A stretch of DNA of 64,000 nt from positions 350,001 through 414,000 of the forward strand of contig NZ_CP047135.1 of the NCBI RefSeq assembly GCF_009832905.1. Direction: 5' to 3'. This stretch comes from Stenotrophomonas sp. 364 (GTDB lineage Bacteria > Pseudomonadota > Gammaproteobacteria > Xanthomonadales > Xanthomonadaceae). Position numbers and translations under genes: made by a program. The notes beneath the pieces were generated by a model. The model saw only the letters and a list, made by a program, of their open reading frames with translations. It did no database searches and was not told the DNA's origin. Below, one piece after another: positions 34,468 to 43,688 of this stretch. Numbering within the stretch: the stretch's first letter is position 1; every line of letters begins with the position of its first letter.

Positions 34468-35853
34468 TCAGCCAGGCGGAAGCACCTTGCCCGGGTTGAG
34501 GATGGCATCCGGGTCCAGCGCGTGCTTGATCGCCCGCATCGCCGCCAGTGTTGCCGGTGAGAATGCCTGGGCCATGAAATCGCGCTTGGCCAGCCCAATG
34601 CCGTGTTCACCGGACAGCGTGCCGCCCAGCGACAGCGTCAGTTCGAAGATCTTCGGCAGCGCGGCATGCGCGCGTGCGTTTTCGTCGGCATCGTCCGGGT
34701 GGTAGAGGATGTTGACGTGCAGATTGCCGTTGCCGGCATGGCCGAAGGTGACGATGGTCAGCGCGTACTCGTGCGCCAGTGCCTGCACGCCTGCCACCAG
34801 CTCCGGAATGCGCGACACCGGTACCACCACGTCTTCGTTGATCTTGCCGGGCGCGACGGTGCGCAGTGCGGGTGACAGTGCCTTGCGTGCGGCCCACAGC
34901 TGGTCGCGCGCGCGGCCTTCCATCGCCACGTCCAGTTCGATCATGCCGTCGCCTTCAGCGGCGGTGGCCAGCGCCTGCAGCAGGTAGGGCAGGGTGTCGT
35001 GGTCGCCGTCGGCTTCCACCAGCAGCATCGCGCCGGCCTCGGGGACGTCGGCGCCGTTACGGCGCAGCAGCTCCAGGCTGCGTGCATCCATGAATTCCAA
35101 TCGGGTGGGCACCACCGGCTGCGCCATCAGGCGCGATACCGCCGCAGCGGCCGCATCGGCGTCGCGGTACAGCACGCGCAGCCCGGCCTGGGCGACCGGC
35201 AGCGGGGTGAGTTTGAGGGTGGCTTCCACGATCAGCGCCAGCGTGCCTTCGCTGCCTACCAGCAGGTGGGTGAGGTCGTAGCCGGTGGCGTCCTTGGTAT
35301 AGGCGCCACCACAGTGGATGAGTTCGCCTGCGCCGGTTACCGCCACCAGCCCGAGCACGTTGTCGCGGCTGGTGCCGTACTTCACCGCGCGCGGGCCACC
35401 GGCATTGCAGGCCAGGTTGCCGCCGATGCTGCAGATGTCCGCGCTGGACGGGTCCGGTGCCCAGAACAGGCCATGCGGGGCCAGCGCGTGCTGCAGGTCG
35501 CCGTTGAGCACGCCCGGCTCGACCACCGCGCAGCGGTTGCCGGGCTGGATGTCGAGGATGCGCGTCATGCGCGCGAACGAGAGCACGATGCTGCCGTTGA
35601 CCGGCACCGCCGCGCCGGTGGTGCCGGTGCCGGCGCCGCGCGCGACCAGCGCGATGCGATGGGCGCGGCAGGCGCGGACCAGCGCCGCCACCTGTTCGCG
35701 GTCACGCGGGAAGGCCACGCCGAGCGGCCGCTGGCTGCGCCACGAGTTGTCCTGTGCGGCGGCGGCCAGCGCGGCATCATCGGTGCGCCAGCCGTCCTCG
35801 CCCAGGAGCGCATGCACGGTGGAAACAAAGGCGGCGGGCAGGGCGAGGGTCAT
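34468..35853 (-). CDS. FAD-linked oxidase, GlcD/D-lactate dehydrogenase type
   Basis: A 461-aa flavoprotein with an N-terminal PCMH-type FAD domain (RGAGTGTTGAAVP, then SIGGNLACNAGGPRAVKYGTSRDNVLGL and YDLTHLLVGSEGTLAL) and a C-terminal FAD-oxidase domain (FGHAGNGNLHVNI, SGEHGIGLAKRDF, LDPDAILNPGKVLP). Likely substrates are 2-hydroxy acids such as glycolate, D-lactate or D-2-hydroxyglutarate; the sequence does not decide between them. Its start overlaps the stop of the next gene by 4 bp. Confidence 0.88.
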   Translation of the reverse strand: MTLALPAAFVSTVHALLGEDGWRTDDAALAAAAQDNSWRSQRPLGVAFPRDREQVAALVRACRAHRIALVARGAGTGTTGAAVPVNGSIVLSFARMTRILDIQPGNRCAVVEPGVLNGDLQHALAPHGLFWAPDPSSADICSIGGNLACNAGGPRAVKYGTSRDNVLGLVAVTGAGELIHCGGAYTKDATGYDLTHLLVGSEGTLALIVEATLKLTPLPVAQAGLRVLYRDADAAAAAVSRLMAQPVVPTRLEFMDARSLELLRRNGADVPEAGAMLLVEADGDHDTLPYLLQALATAAEGDGMIELDVAMEGRARDQLWAARKALSPALRTVAPGKINEDVVVPVSRIPELVAGVQALAHEYALTIVTFGHAGNGNLHVNILYHPDDADENARAHAALPKIFELTLSLGGTLSGEHGIGLAKRDFMAQAFSPATLAAMRAIKHALDPDAILNPGKVLPPG

Positions 35854-36392
35854 TGCGGGGTCCGGGTATCAACAGGGGCGCGTTGGATCAGCCTCCAGCC
35901 GATCACGGCGGCGGCCAGCGGCAACCACACCCAACGCAGTTCGGAAACAACGGTGGCCAGTCCACGCGGGCTGAAGAACTGCCCGGCGAACGGCGACACG
36001 CGGATCGGGCGCCACGGCGCGAACAGACGCTCGCCGCTCCATGGCCACCACAGGGCAACGCCCAGGCCGCCGGAGGTCAGCGCGTCCAGCAGCGGGTGCG
36101 ACAGCGCGCTGATGCCGACGAACGCGGCGGCCTGCACCGCACTGGCGCGCAGGCGTGTGTGCAGCGCGGCAGCGAGCACGGCCAGCACCGCGGCGAACAC
36201 GATCGAATGACTGGCCCCGCGGTGACCGAAGCTGTCGGCGTAGGGAATGTGCAGTGCGAAGGCCAGCACATCGGCATCGGGCAGCATCGCCGCGACCACG
36301 CCAGCGGTCAGCAATGGCGCAGCGATGCGCCCGCGATCGGACGCACACCACAGCGCCAGCGGAATCGCCGCATGGGTAAACACACTAGGCAT
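35850..36392 (-). CDS. Inner-membrane metal-dependent hydrolase (YdjM-like)
   Basis: A 180-aa membrane protein of the LexA-regulated YdjM/DUF457 type. The start MPSVFTHAAIPLAL, HRGASHSIVFAAVLAVL and ALSHPLLDALTSGGLG carry His/Asp residues typical of the family. Several hydrophobic segments follow. The frame stays open to 36506 but runs through a SMAG palindrome there, so ATG 36392 is the start. It is followed by the oxidase with a 4-bp overlap. Confidence 0.82.
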   Translation of the reverse strand: MPSVFTHAAIPLALWCASDRGRIAAPLLTAGVVAAMLPDADVLAFALHIPYADSFGHRGASHSIVFAAVLAVLAAALHTRLRASAVQAAAFVGISALSHPLLDALTSGGLGVALWWPWSGERLFAPWRPIRVSPFAGQFFSPRGLATVVSELRWVWLPLAAAVIGWRLIQRAPVDTRTPQ

Positions 36393-36457
36393 GCGCCACG
36401 CCCCCGGCCGCTGACCGGCGCAAGGCCGTGCCGGCATTACCCACATGCCACCACCCC

Positions 36458-36482
36458 GTAGAGCCGGGCTCTGCCCGGCTGC
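36458..36482 (+). repeat. SMAG/REP-type palindrome
   Basis: GTAG head, then AGCCGGGC, loop TCT, GCCCGGCT. It lies in the 126-bp gap between the YdjM-like start and the yraN stop. Confidence 0.75.
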
Positions 36483-36518
36483 ACGCCATCCCGGAATCAC
36501 GTACATCCGACCGATCCA

Positions 36519-36887
36519 TCAGCAATCCTCCAGCCGGAATGCATCGCGCAGCCAGTTCAGTTGCGGCGGTTCCCCCCAGGCATCGATCACATCGAACCGG
36601 CACGGCCGGGTGGCCAGAGCCGGGTGGGACGACAGAAACAGTTGCGCGGCCAGCGCCAGCTTGCGCCGCTTGCGCAGGTCCACCGATGCCGCGCCGCCGC
36701 CAAATCCGGCACTGGCCCGGTACCGCACCTCCACGAAGACGGTGGTGTCGCCGTCGCGCATGACCAGGTCCAGTTCACCGCCGCGATAACGCGCGTTGGC
36801 GCTGATCGGCTGCAACCCGGCGTTGCACAGGTACGCCTGCGCGGCCGCTTCCACCGCCGCGCCACGCTGTGCCCGCGCGGTCGGCAT
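36519..36887 (-). CDS. yraN: UPF0102 nuclease-fold protein YraN
   Basis: A 122-aa protein of the restriction-endonuclease-like fold. The active-site-like residues are visible in [25 protein letters not shown] (Glu-Leu-Asp and Val-Glu-Val-Arg pattern). Function is not established. It follows lpoA by 5 bp, the arrangement found in many gammaproteobacteria. ATG 36887 is chosen over the long upstream frame, which lies inside lpoA. Confidence 0.92.
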   Translation of the reverse strand: MPTARAQRGAAVEAAAQAYLCNAGLQPISANARYRGGELDLVMRDGDTTVFVEVRYRASAGFGGGAASVDLRKRRKLALAAQLFLSSHPALATRPCRFDVIDAWGEPPQLNWLRDAFRLEDC

Positions 36888-36892
36888 GTCGC

Positions 36893-38614
36893 TTAGTTGG
36901 CGCTGGCGATCGGCATCGGCCGGCCACCGCTGAAGGTCGACCACGCCGGCACGCGCAGCACATTGCCATTGCTGTCCAGGAACAGCGTGCCGGTGGCGCC
37001 GGGCAGGCCGCCTTCGTTGGCCATCTTGTCCAGGTACGCACTGATCTTCCACGCATCGAAACCAAACGCGAACAGGCGGCCGGAGGCGCCGCGCGCGCTG
37101 GGCAGGATCTGCCCGGCGGTGCTGGCCGACGGCAGGCCCGGCACGCCGCGCACGTTCCATGCTTCGTTGGGGTACACGATGCCATCCAGCGCCATGTCTT
37201 CTTCGGCCTTGCCGGCACCCACGGTGAGCTGCGAGGTGCCGACGCGGGTGGCGCCACCGGCACCGGCCAGCGCCAGCTGCGGGGCCAGTGCGCGCGCCTG
37301 CGGCGCCTTCACCGCCAGCAGCACGCCGTCGACGGCACCGGCTGCGCGGATCTGCGCATCGATGTTGCCCACGGTTTCGCCCACGCCGATGCTGGCCACC
37401 ACCTGGCCGCCGCGCTGGGCAAAGCGCTCGCGGAACGCGGCGGCGGCACGGCGGCCGTTGTCGTCATTGCTGTGCACCACCAGCACCTTGCTGCGCTCGC
37501 GCCCCCGCAGGTATTCGGCGGCGATGATGCCGTCGTCTTCCGGGGCCAGCGAGAAGCCGGCGCTGCCGGCCGGCGGGCTGCTCTTGCCGCGGTTCAGCGC
37601 CAGCACCGGCACCGGCAGCTGGGCGCGGCCGAACACGGCGTCCACTTCGTCGCGGCCGAGCGGGCCGACCACGAAATCGACGCCGGCATTGACCGCCTTG
37701 TCGTACGCGGCGACGGCACCGGCGGCGGTGCCGGCGGTGTCGATGAACTGGATGTCCGGGCGGCGGCGGGTTTCACCGTAGTAGCCACTGAGCAGGCCAT
37801 CGCGCACCGGCTGCGCGGCCGTGGCCAGGCGACCGCTGAGCGGCAGCAGCACGGCCATCTTCACCGGCGGGCGATAGCCATCGCTCATGGCCGGCGGGCG
37901 CTTGCTGGTGTCGAACTGCACCGCCTGTTCGCGATCGAACGGACGCGGCAGCGGCAGGCCGCGCGCGATCAGGGCGCGGCCGGCGAAGTTGTACAGCGGC
38001 TCGTTGGCCGGCAGCGCGGCGGCGCGGGCGCGCAGGGTGGCATCGTCGAGCGTGCCGAGCAGGCCGGCGATGGCCTGCTGGTTCTCGATGCGGGCCTGGC
38101 CGGTGAGCGCGGCGTGCGCGCGGGCGCGTTCCTGTGCGGCTCCGATGATGTCGCCGGTGGCCTGCAGCGCGTTGGCACGGGCCAGCTGCCAGCGGGTGCG
38201 TAGTGGCGGGGCGATGGTGTCCGACGATTCCTTGAGCAGGGCCAGCGCCTGCGCCGGCTGCTTGTCGGCCAGGGCCAGTTCGGCACTGGTGAGGTGGTAG
38301 CGCTGCAGGCTGGCGCCGTTGAGCTGGCGCGGGGTGATCTGGGCCAGCAGGCTGCGCGCGCGGACGTTGTCGCCGGCTTCGTGCCAGGCAAACGCGGCAT
38401 CGGCCAGTGCACCGGCACGCGCGGCGCCCTTGAGCGTGTTGGCCAGCGCTTCCAGCTGCACGGCCGCATCGCGTGGCTTGCCTTGATCGATCAATGCCAG
38501 CGCCTGGGCCTGGGCCGGCGATTCGGGCGCGCTGGTCAGGCTCGTCGTGGCGCAGCCGGCAAGCAGCAGCAGCGACAACGACAGGGCGGAGATCCGTGCG
38601 ACGGGCTTGTTCAT
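36893..38614 (-). CDS. lpoA: Penicillin-binding-protein activator lipoprotein LpoA
   Basis: A 573-aa outer-membrane lipoprotein that in E. coli spans the periplasm to activate PBP1a. The lipobox LLLLAGC is near residue 20, then a TPR-like N-domain (to about 260), then a periplasmic-binding-protein-like domain ([23 protein letters not shown] onward). ATG 38614 gives a normal signal peptide; an in-frame Met four codons earlier is also possible. The gene is divergent from rsmI (65 bp apart). Confidence 0.9.
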   Translation of the reverse strand: MNKPVARISALSLSLLLLAGCATTSLTSAPESPAQAQALALIDQGKPRDAAVQLEALANTLKGAARAGALADAAFAWHEAGDNVRARSLLAQITPRQLNGASLQRYHLTSAELALADKQPAQALALLKESSDTIAPPLRTRWQLARANALQATGDIIGAAQERARAHAALTGQARIENQQAIAGLLGTLDDATLRARAAALPANEPLYNFAGRALIARGLPLPRPFDREQAVQFDTSKRPPAMSDGYRPPVKMAVLLPLSGRLATAAQPVRDGLLSGYYGETRRRPDIQFIDTAGTAAGAVAAYDKAVNAGVDFVVGPLGRDEVDAVFGRAQLPVPVLALNRGKSSPPAGSAGFSLAPEDDGIIAAEYLRGRERSKVLVVHSNDDNGRRAAAAFRERFAQRGGQVVASIGVGETVGNIDAQIRAAGAVDGVLLAVKAPQARALAPQLALAGAGGATRVGTSQLTVGAGKAEEDMALDGIVYPNEAWNVRGVPGLPSASTAGQILPSARGASGRLFAFGFDAWKISAYLDKMANEGGLPGATGTLFLDSNGNVLRVPAWSTFSGGRPMPIASAN

Positions 38615-38679
38615 GATCAGGTCCATTCGATGGGGGCAGCGGCCAGGGCCGGGGAACGGTACGATTCTACCCTTGACCC

Positions 38680-39516
38680 ATGAGTGACGTTGCGATGAGT
38701 GCTGTCCCCACGCTGTATGTCGTTGCCACCCCGATCGGCAACCTGGCCGATCTGACCCCGCGGGCACAGGACGTGCTGCGTTCGGTGGCGGCGATCTGCG
38801 CCGAGGACACCCGCCGCAGCGGCCAGTTGCTGGCCCACTTCGGCATCCAGCAGCCGCTGGTCGCGCTGCACGACCACAATGAAGAGGCCATGGCGCAGCG
38901 CATCGTGGCGCGGCTGCAGGCCGGCGAGTCACTGGCGCTGGTGAGCGATGCCGGCACTCCGCTGGTCAGCGACCCGGGCTACCGGCTGGTGCGCGCCGCC
39001 CGCGAGGCGGGCATCCGGGTGAGCCCGGTGCCGGGCGCCTGCGCTGCCATTGCCGCATTGAGTGTGGCCGGCCTGCCCAGCGACCGCTTCACCTTCGAAG
39101 GCTTCCTGCCGGCCAAGGGCGCGGGCCGCCGCGAGCGCCTGCAGGGCCTGGCCGCCGAAACCCGCACGCTGGTGTTCTACGAATCCTCGCACCGCATCAC
39201 CGAATCGCTGGCCGACATGGCCGCCACCTTCGGCGCCGAGCGCCCGGCGGTGCTGGCGCGCGAGCTGACCAAGCTGTTTGAAACCGTGCTCGACGGCACC
39301 CTGGGCTCGCTGCTGCAGCAGGTGGAAGCCGACGACAACCAGCGCAAGGGCGAGTTCGTGGTGATGGTCCAGGGCGCCGCCGACGACGATCAGGCCCAGC
39401 TGGCCGCCGGCCGCCGCATGTACGCCAAGCTCAGCGAACACCTCCCGCCCTCCACGGCAGCCAAGCTGGCCGCCGAACTGACCGGCGCCCCCAGAAAGGC
39501 GTTGTACGGCGGCTGA
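38680..39516 (+). CDS. rsmI: 16S rRNA 2'-O-methyltransferase RsmI
   Basis: A 278-aa SAM-dependent enzyme that methylates the ribose of C1402 in 16S rRNA. Family motifs ATPIGNLADLTPRA, EDTRRSGQLL, SDAGTPLVSDPGYRLV and YESSHRITESL are all present. Divergent from lpoA. ATG 38695 five codons on is an alternative start. Confidence 0.96.
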   Translation: MSDVAMSAVPTLYVVATPIGNLADLTPRAQDVLRSVAAICAEDTRRSGQLLAHFGIQQPLVALHDHNEEAMAQRIVARLQAGESLALVSDAGTPLVSDPGYRLVRAAREAGIRVSPVPGACAAIAALSVAGLPSDRFTFEGFLPAKGAGRRERLQGLAAETRTLVFYESSHRITESLADMAATFGAERPAVLARELTKLFETVLDGTLGSLLQQVEADDNQRKGEFVVMVQGAADDDQAQLAAGRRMYAKLSEHLPPSTAAKLAAELTGAPRKALYGG

Positions 39517-39581
39517 GGGGGGAAGTGCAGGGGCGCGCAGGGATCCTGCGGGCCCGCGCGATGGCGCAGGTGTCGGCCGTC

Positions 39582-39657
39582 GTAGTGCCGGGCTCTGCCC
39601 GGCATCGCGCGAAGCGCGCCGCGCAGTTCACAGCAGCCGGGCAGAGCCCGGCTCTAC
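39582..39657. repeat. Inverted pair of SMAG palindromes
   Basis: Copy 1 (39582-39606, +) GTAG-TGCCGGGC-TCT-GCCCGGCA; copy 2 (39633-39657, -) is GTAG-AGCCGGGC-TCT-GCCCGGCT read on the minus strand. As inverted dimers they can form a large cruciform or RNA structure downstream of rsmI. Confidence 0.75.
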
Positions 39658-39736
39658 GGCGTGATGTCACGTAGCCCCCTTTAGTAAAGGGCGCGCGGCG
39701 ACAGCCGCGGGGAATTGGACGCTGGTGGCCCGGGGC

Positions 39737-39770
39737 CCAAGGTTTGCGCTGCAAACCTTGGAGCTTTTTT
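39737..39770 (+). terminator. Rho-independent terminator
   Basis: Eleven pairs (CCAAGGTTTGC / GCAAACCTTGG) around GCT, then AGC and six T. It ends plus-strand transcription coming from rsmI before the rnpB gene. Confidence 0.85.
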
Positions 39771-39783
39771 CGTCATAAAAAAA

Positions 39784-40140
39784 GCGGCGGAGCCGGCCGA
39801 TAAGCCGGGTTTTGTCGTGGACAGTCATTCCTCTAGGCGCTACGTCACCGCAGCGCTCAAGCAACCTACCCGGACCCGACGCGGGCCACGCCATTAGGTC
39901 CCTATTTGGTCTTGCTCCAGGTGGGGTTTGCCGTGCCGGTCTGTTGCCAGACTCGCGGTGCGCTCTTACCGCACCATTTCACCCTTACCGGCTTCCCGAA
40001 GGAAACGTAGGCGGTATCTTTCTGTTGCACTTTCCGTCGGCTTGCGCCGCCCAGGCGTTACCTGGCACCTTGCCCTATGGAGCCCGGACTTTCCTCGGCA
40101 TCCGCAAGGGATGACGCGACTGTCTGGCCGACTCCGCCGC
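39784..40140 (-). ncRNA. rnpB: RNase P RNA (class A)
   Basis: The catalytic RNA of RNase P, about 357 nt, read on the minus strand. Seen there are the 5' part GGCCAGACAGTCGC, GAGGAAAGTCCGGGCTCC, AGGGCAAGGTGCCAGGTAAC, GGGTGAAAGGGTGCGGTAAGA, and the 3' block GACTGTCCACGAC ... CCCGGCTTATCGG, all bacterial type A signatures. The ends are set by the P1 helix formed by 40126-40140 and 39784-39798. Seven U residues follow the 3' end. Confidence 0.97.
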
Positions 40141-40179
40141 GCGCATTGTCCCACATCCCGGCATGCGCAGGGCGCGCGA

Positions 40180-40659
40180 TCACCCCGGTGTTCGATACTG
40201 TCCGGCCGAGATGAACTGCGCGAAGCGCTCGCACCACACCACCACGGTGGTGAATTCCTCGACATCCACGCCCGGTGGCACATCGACCAGGAACCGGTTG
40301 AAGGTCTTCACCTCGCCGATCCGCACCGCATCGGCCTTGATCCGTTCAAAGCCGGCCTTGGTGTCGACGAACTCGCGGGTCAGATACACCTTGTAGTCCG
40401 GCCCCGGGGCGATCTTGCCGGTGAACGCGACCTGGGTGGCGCTCACGCTCAGTGCGCCGTCGGCCCAGTGCAGCGCGTCGCTGCCTTTCTGGTTGCGGTG
40501 GAAGGTGGCGTGGTAGCGGGCCTGCTCCATCGCGGCCTGGACCTGTTGCACCGGCGGATCGTCGGGGGCGGTCAGGATCGGCAGGAAGTACACGCCCAGG
40601 CCGAAGCCCACGCCAAGGACCAGCAGATGGCTGGCCAAAAGAAAGAGGATGCGTCGCAT
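40180..40659 (-). CDS. Membrane-anchored DM13-domain protein
   Basis: A 159-aa protein with an N-terminal membrane anchor (LFLLASHLLVLGVGFGLGVYFL) and a DM13 domain ending in VVVWCERFAQFISAG. The domain is predicted to bind a redox or haem-like partner in other organisms; function here is unknown. It is transcribed opposite to rsmI, 39 bp upstream of rnpB on the same strand. Confidence 0.8.
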   Translation of the reverse strand: MRRILFLLASHLLVLGVGFGLGVYFLPILTAPDDPPVQQVQAAMEQARYHATFHRNQKGSDALHWADGALSVSATQVAFTGKIAPGPDYKVYLTREFVDTKAGFERIKADAVRIGEVKTFNRFLVDVPPGVDVEEFTTVVVWCERFAQFISAGQYRTPG

Positions 40660-40896
40660 ACAGGTCTCGGTTCCGAAGAGGGCGCGGCGAAGGTGCCGCC
40701 CGCTTCATCCTCGTCTTGGAGGGGGAGGGGTCAAGCCCACGGCCGATGCCGGTGCCGGTCATGGCCGACGCTCGCCCGGGCCAGCCCGGCGTCATGGCCA
40801 GAAATCCGTTGCAGCGCAACGCGTTAAACTTCGGTGAACACCTTCAATCGCGGCTGAAGTGCCCCGTCGCACACCGGCGAAAACGCGCTGGTCGCG
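40660..40896. other. Gene-free gap between the DM13 and NRDE genes
   Basis: It contains a small palindrome CGTTGC-AGC-GCAACG near 40808-40822, followed on the minus strand by a T-rich stretch, a possible weak terminator for the NRDE gene. No coding frame or repeat is supported. Confidence 0.4.
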
Positions 40897-41673
40897 TCAT
40901 GTCCCCGCAGCCGTCGGCGTAACCGCCAGCCGGGTCTCGCCGATGCAGCTGCCGTCCGGCCCGAACCGGCGCTCGTGGATGAAGCCCTGGCCGTCGGCAT
41001 CCAGCGCGATGATTGTGCTGGCGCGGGTGCCGTACTCGGGGCTGCGGATGAATGCCGCGCTCAGCCAGCGCTCGCGTTCCAGGCCGATGCCGGTGTCGGG
41101 CAGGGCGCCGTCATCGGCGCGGGTTTCATCGGCCAGCGCCGCCCACAGCGGGGCCAGGTCGTCACTGCCGCTGGCGATCCAGCCCTGCAGGGTGGCGTTC
41201 AAGCGCTCCGTCTTGGGCCAGGGCGCATCCAGCGGCCCATTGGACATGCCGTGTACGCCGGGTGCCAACGCCTGCCGGCCCGCCGGGTGGTTGCCCAGGA
41301 ACTGGCAGCTGTGGCGGTCGGCCAGCAGCAGGTTGAACGGGGCGAAGTCGGCGGCGCGGGCGGCCAGCCCATCGGCGAAGCGGGCGGCCGGGGCGGTGTC
41401 ACGCAGGTAGTCGGCCACCAGGGCGCCGCGGGAGGGGCCGGTCTGGCGGGCCAGCGGGTCGCGCACGTTGGTCACCACCGCCATGCGGCCGCCGGCCCCG
41501 ACGCCGGCCCAGGTGCCGCCCGAGCGCAGGTCGCGTCCGGCCAGCAGCCCGTGGTCGGGCGCCGGCCAGGCCGCCAGCGCGGCGGTGGGGCGGGCGTGGA
41601 ACTCGTCGCGGTTGCCGGCCATCAGCAGCTGCCAGCGGGGGTGGGTTTTCCAGGCAAGGGCAAGCAGGCACAT
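40897..41673 (-). CDS. NRDE family protein (TANGO2-like)
   Basis: A 258-aa protein of the NRDE/TANGO2 family, named for its N-terminal Asn-Arg-Asp-Glu motif: LMAGNRDEFHARPTAAL. The family starts with Met-Cys (MCLLALAW), so ATG 41673 is chosen; ATG 41682 three codons earlier is possible. The biochemical role is not settled in bacteria. It is divergent from mraZ across a 325-bp gap. Confidence 0.86.
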   Translation of the reverse strand: MCLLALAWKTHPRWQLLMAGNRDEFHARPTAALAAWPAPDHGLLAGRDLRSGGTWAGVGAGGRMAVVTNVRDPLARQTGPSRGALVADYLRDTAPAARFADGLAARAADFAPFNLLLADRHSCQFLGNHPAGRQALAPGVHGMSNGPLDAPWPKTERLNATLQGWIASGSDDLAPLWAALADETRADDGALPDTGIGLERERWLSAAFIRSPEYGTRASTIIALDADGQGFIHERRFGPDGSCIGETRLAVTPTAAGT

Positions 41674-41810
41674 GGCCGACATTGTGCCGGGTTTGCGCAA
41701 GGCCCGGCCAATGGCGACGGGCCTTCGCATGAATACGCGCCTATGTTTCACGCCCTCTACACAGGCCTGAACTTCGCCCCAATCTCAAAAAATGAGACGA
41801 AACAGCAACT

Positions 41811-41819
41811 TGTGGATAA
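41811..41819 (-). promoter_or_regulatory. Perfect DnaA box upstream of the dcw promoter
   Basis: TGTGGATAA on the plus strand, the complement of TTATCCACA, 71 bp upstream of the -35 of the mraZ promoter. A single 9-mer can occur by chance. Confidence 0.5.
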
Positions 41820-41889
41820 GCCTTGAACAAGTCTCTAAACATTGCTGCAAGCCCTTGATGTTCAAAGTGATTTCCCGCTCGCAAAGTTG

Positions 41890-41918
41890 TTGACAACCCA
41901 ATCGGCACTGCTAAGGTG
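41890..41918 (+). promoter_or_regulatory. Predicted dcw (mraZ) promoter
   Basis: Perfect -35 TTGACA (41890-41895), 17 bases, then TAAGGT (41913-41918) as a weak -10. It lies just upstream of the MraZ repeats and fits the main promoter of the division cluster. Confidence 0.6.
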
Positions 41919-41935
41919 GGCAACAGAGGCAAAAC

Positions 41936-41959
41936 CGGGTTTTTTGTGGTTTTTCGTGG
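41936..41959 (+). promoter_or_regulatory. MraZ operator repeats
   Basis: Three boxes CGGG, GTGG and GTGG at 41936, 41946 and 41956, each followed by a T-rich six-base spacer, so the period is exactly 10 bp. MraZ is known to bind tandem TGGG-type boxes downstream of its own promoter, which fits this place between -10 and the mraZ start. Confidence 0.68.
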
Positions 41960-41998
41960 TTCAATGTTTCATCCGGGCGAAGGAAAGGTGCACGCGTC

Positions 41999-42445
41999 GT
42001 GTTTCAGGGCGAGACGGCCATCACGGTTGACGATAAAGGACGCATGGCGGTTCCCACCGCGCATCGTGACCTTGTCGCGCGTGTGAGCAACAACCGCCTG
42101 GTCCTGACCTACAACCCCTTCGAGTCCGGCTGCCTGTGGCTGTATGCCGAAACCGAGTGGGAACGGGTCCGCGACGACGTCATGGCCAAACCCAACACAC
42201 AGCGCGTCGTGCGTCTGCTGCAACAGAAGCTGGTCGGCTCGGCCGCGCATCTGGAGCTGGACGGCAACGGCCGCATCAGTATTCCTGCCAGCCACCGCGG
42301 TGCCGTTGGCATTGAAAAGAAGGCGGTTCTGCTCGGCATGGGCGACAAATTCGAATTGTGGAGCGAGCAGGCACATCGCGCGTTGATCCAGCAGACGTTG
42401 TCTGACGGGGATCTGGGCGATGGGTTGCTCGACCTGAAGTTGTGA
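41999..42445 (+). CDS. mraZ: Transcriptional regulator MraZ
   Basis: A 148-aa AbrB-fold DNA-binding protein that represses its own dcw cluster in other bacteria. Two MraZ repeats are visible, the first at [16 protein letters not shown], the second at [18 protein letters not shown]. The GTG start at 41999 follows the GAAGGAAAGG purine stretch at a slightly long distance. The stop overlaps rsmH by 4 bp. Confidence 0.96.
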   Translation: MFQGETAITVDDKGRMAVPTAHRDLVARVSNNRLVLTYNPFESGCLWLYAETEWERVRDDVMAKPNTQRVVRLLQQKLVGSAAHLELDGNGRISIPASHRGAVGIEKKAVLLGMGDKFELWSEQAHRALIQQTLSDGDLGDGLLDLKL

Positions 42446-43428
42446 GCCGGGGTGCCCGGATGCGCGGAGCAGCGCAGACCGGTCACCTTCCGGTGTCGCA
42501 GTCGCCGGCGGGGCACCTGCCGGTTCTGTACACACAGGTCCTGGACGGCCTGAGGGTGATCGAAAACGGTACGTATCTCGATGGCACGTTTGGTCGTGGC
42601 GGTCACGCCCGCGGCGTGCTCGCGCAACTCGGTCCCGGAGGCCGGCTGCTGGTCATGGACAAGGATCCTGAAGCGATTGCGGTAGCCGAGCGCGATTTCG
42701 CGCCGGACCCGCGCGTCTCGATCTTCCGGGGCAGCTTCGCCGACCTGCTGCACTGGGACGCCACCGCCGACGGCCTAGACGGGGTGCTGTTCGACCTGGG
42801 CGTGTCCTCGCCTCAGCTGGACGTGGCCGAGCGTGGTTTCAGCTTTGGCAAGGACGGCCCGCTGGACATGCGCATGGACCCGGACAGCGGCGAAAGCGCG
42901 GCGCAGTGGCTCAACCGTGTTGAAGAACGCGAGCTGATGGACGTGCTGTGGACCTACGGCGAAGAGCGCCAGGGCCGCCGCATCGCCAAGGCCATCGTGG
43001 CCCGCCGCGACAAGCAGCCCTTCACCCGCACCGCCGAGTTGGCGGAGTTGATCGCCTCGGTGATGCCGCGTGGCAAGGACAAGATCCACCCCGCCACGCG
43101 CAGCTTCCAGGCCATTCGCATCCACATCAACCGCGAACTGGCCGACCTTGAAGCCGGCCTGGACGCGGCGATGGCGCGCCTCAAGCCCGGTGGAAGGCTG
43201 GCGGTGATCAGCTTCCATTCGCTGGAAGACCGCATCGTCAAGCAGTTCATGAACCGCCACGCCAAGGCCCCGCCGAGCAATCGCCGGCTGCCCGAGCTGG
43301 CCGCGTTCGTGCCGACTCTGGATCTGCATGGCGGCGCCATCAAGGCCGAGGACGACGAGCTGGCGGTCAACCCGCGCTCGCGCAGCGCCGTGCTGCGCGT
43401 GGCCGAAAAACGCGAGGTGGCCGGGTGA
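42442..43428 (+). CDS. rsmH: 16S rRNA N4-methyltransferase RsmH
   Basis: A 328-aa SAM enzyme that methylates N4 of C1402 in 16S rRNA, pairing with RsmI (also in this window) at the same nucleotide. Motifs [43 protein letters not shown] and the C-terminal [17 protein letters not shown] are typical. GTG 42442 overlaps mraZ; ATG 42460 is an alternative. Confidence 0.96.
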   Translation: MSRGARMRGAAQTGHLPVSQSPAGHLPVLYTQVLDGLRVIENGTYLDGTFGRGGHARGVLAQLGPGGRLLVMDKDPEAIAVAERDFAPDPRVSIFRGSFADLLHWDATADGLDGVLFDLGVSSPQLDVAERGFSFGKDGPLDMRMDPDSGESAAQWLNRVEERELMDVLWTYGEERQGRRIAKAIVARRDKQPFTRTAELAELIASVMPRGKDKIHPATRSFQAIRIHINRELADLEAGLDAAMARLKPGGRLAVISFHSLEDRIVKQFMNRHAKAPPSNRRLPELAAFVPTLDLHGGAIKAEDDELAVNPRSRSAVLRVAEKREVAG

Positions 43429-43688
43429 GTCGCCTCCTGCTCATCGTGCTGCTGGCCTGCACCGTCGCCTCGGCGATCGGGGTGGTGTTCATGCGCCACC
43501 GCCACCGCCAGACCTTCATCGAGCTGTCCAAGGCCGAGCGCGCGCGCGACGAGATCAACATTGAATTCGGCCGCCTGCAGCTGGAGCAGGCGACCCTGGC
43601 CGAGGCGACCCGGGTTGACCGGGTGGCCCGCGAGAAGCTGGGCATGAAGTTCCCGGAAGCGGCCGACGTGGTGGTGATCCGGCCATGA
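43425..43688 (+). CDS. ftsL: Cell division protein FtsL
   Basis: An 87-aa bitopic protein with one membrane helix ([20 protein letters not shown]) and a periplasmic leucine-zipper-like coil ([21 protein letters not shown]). It forms the FtsQLB complex. Overlaps with rsmH and ftsI (4 bp each) match the dcw order. Confidence 0.93.
   Translation: MSRLLLIVLLACTVASAIGVVFMRHRHRQTFIELSKAERARDEINIEFGRLQLEQATLAEATRVDRVAREKLGMKFPEAADVVVIRP

Noticed and set aside
41805..41830. Replication origin at the DnaA box
   Set aside because: Only one 9-mer is seen, without an AT-rich unwinding region or dnaA/dnaN nearby; it is better read as a regulatory site.
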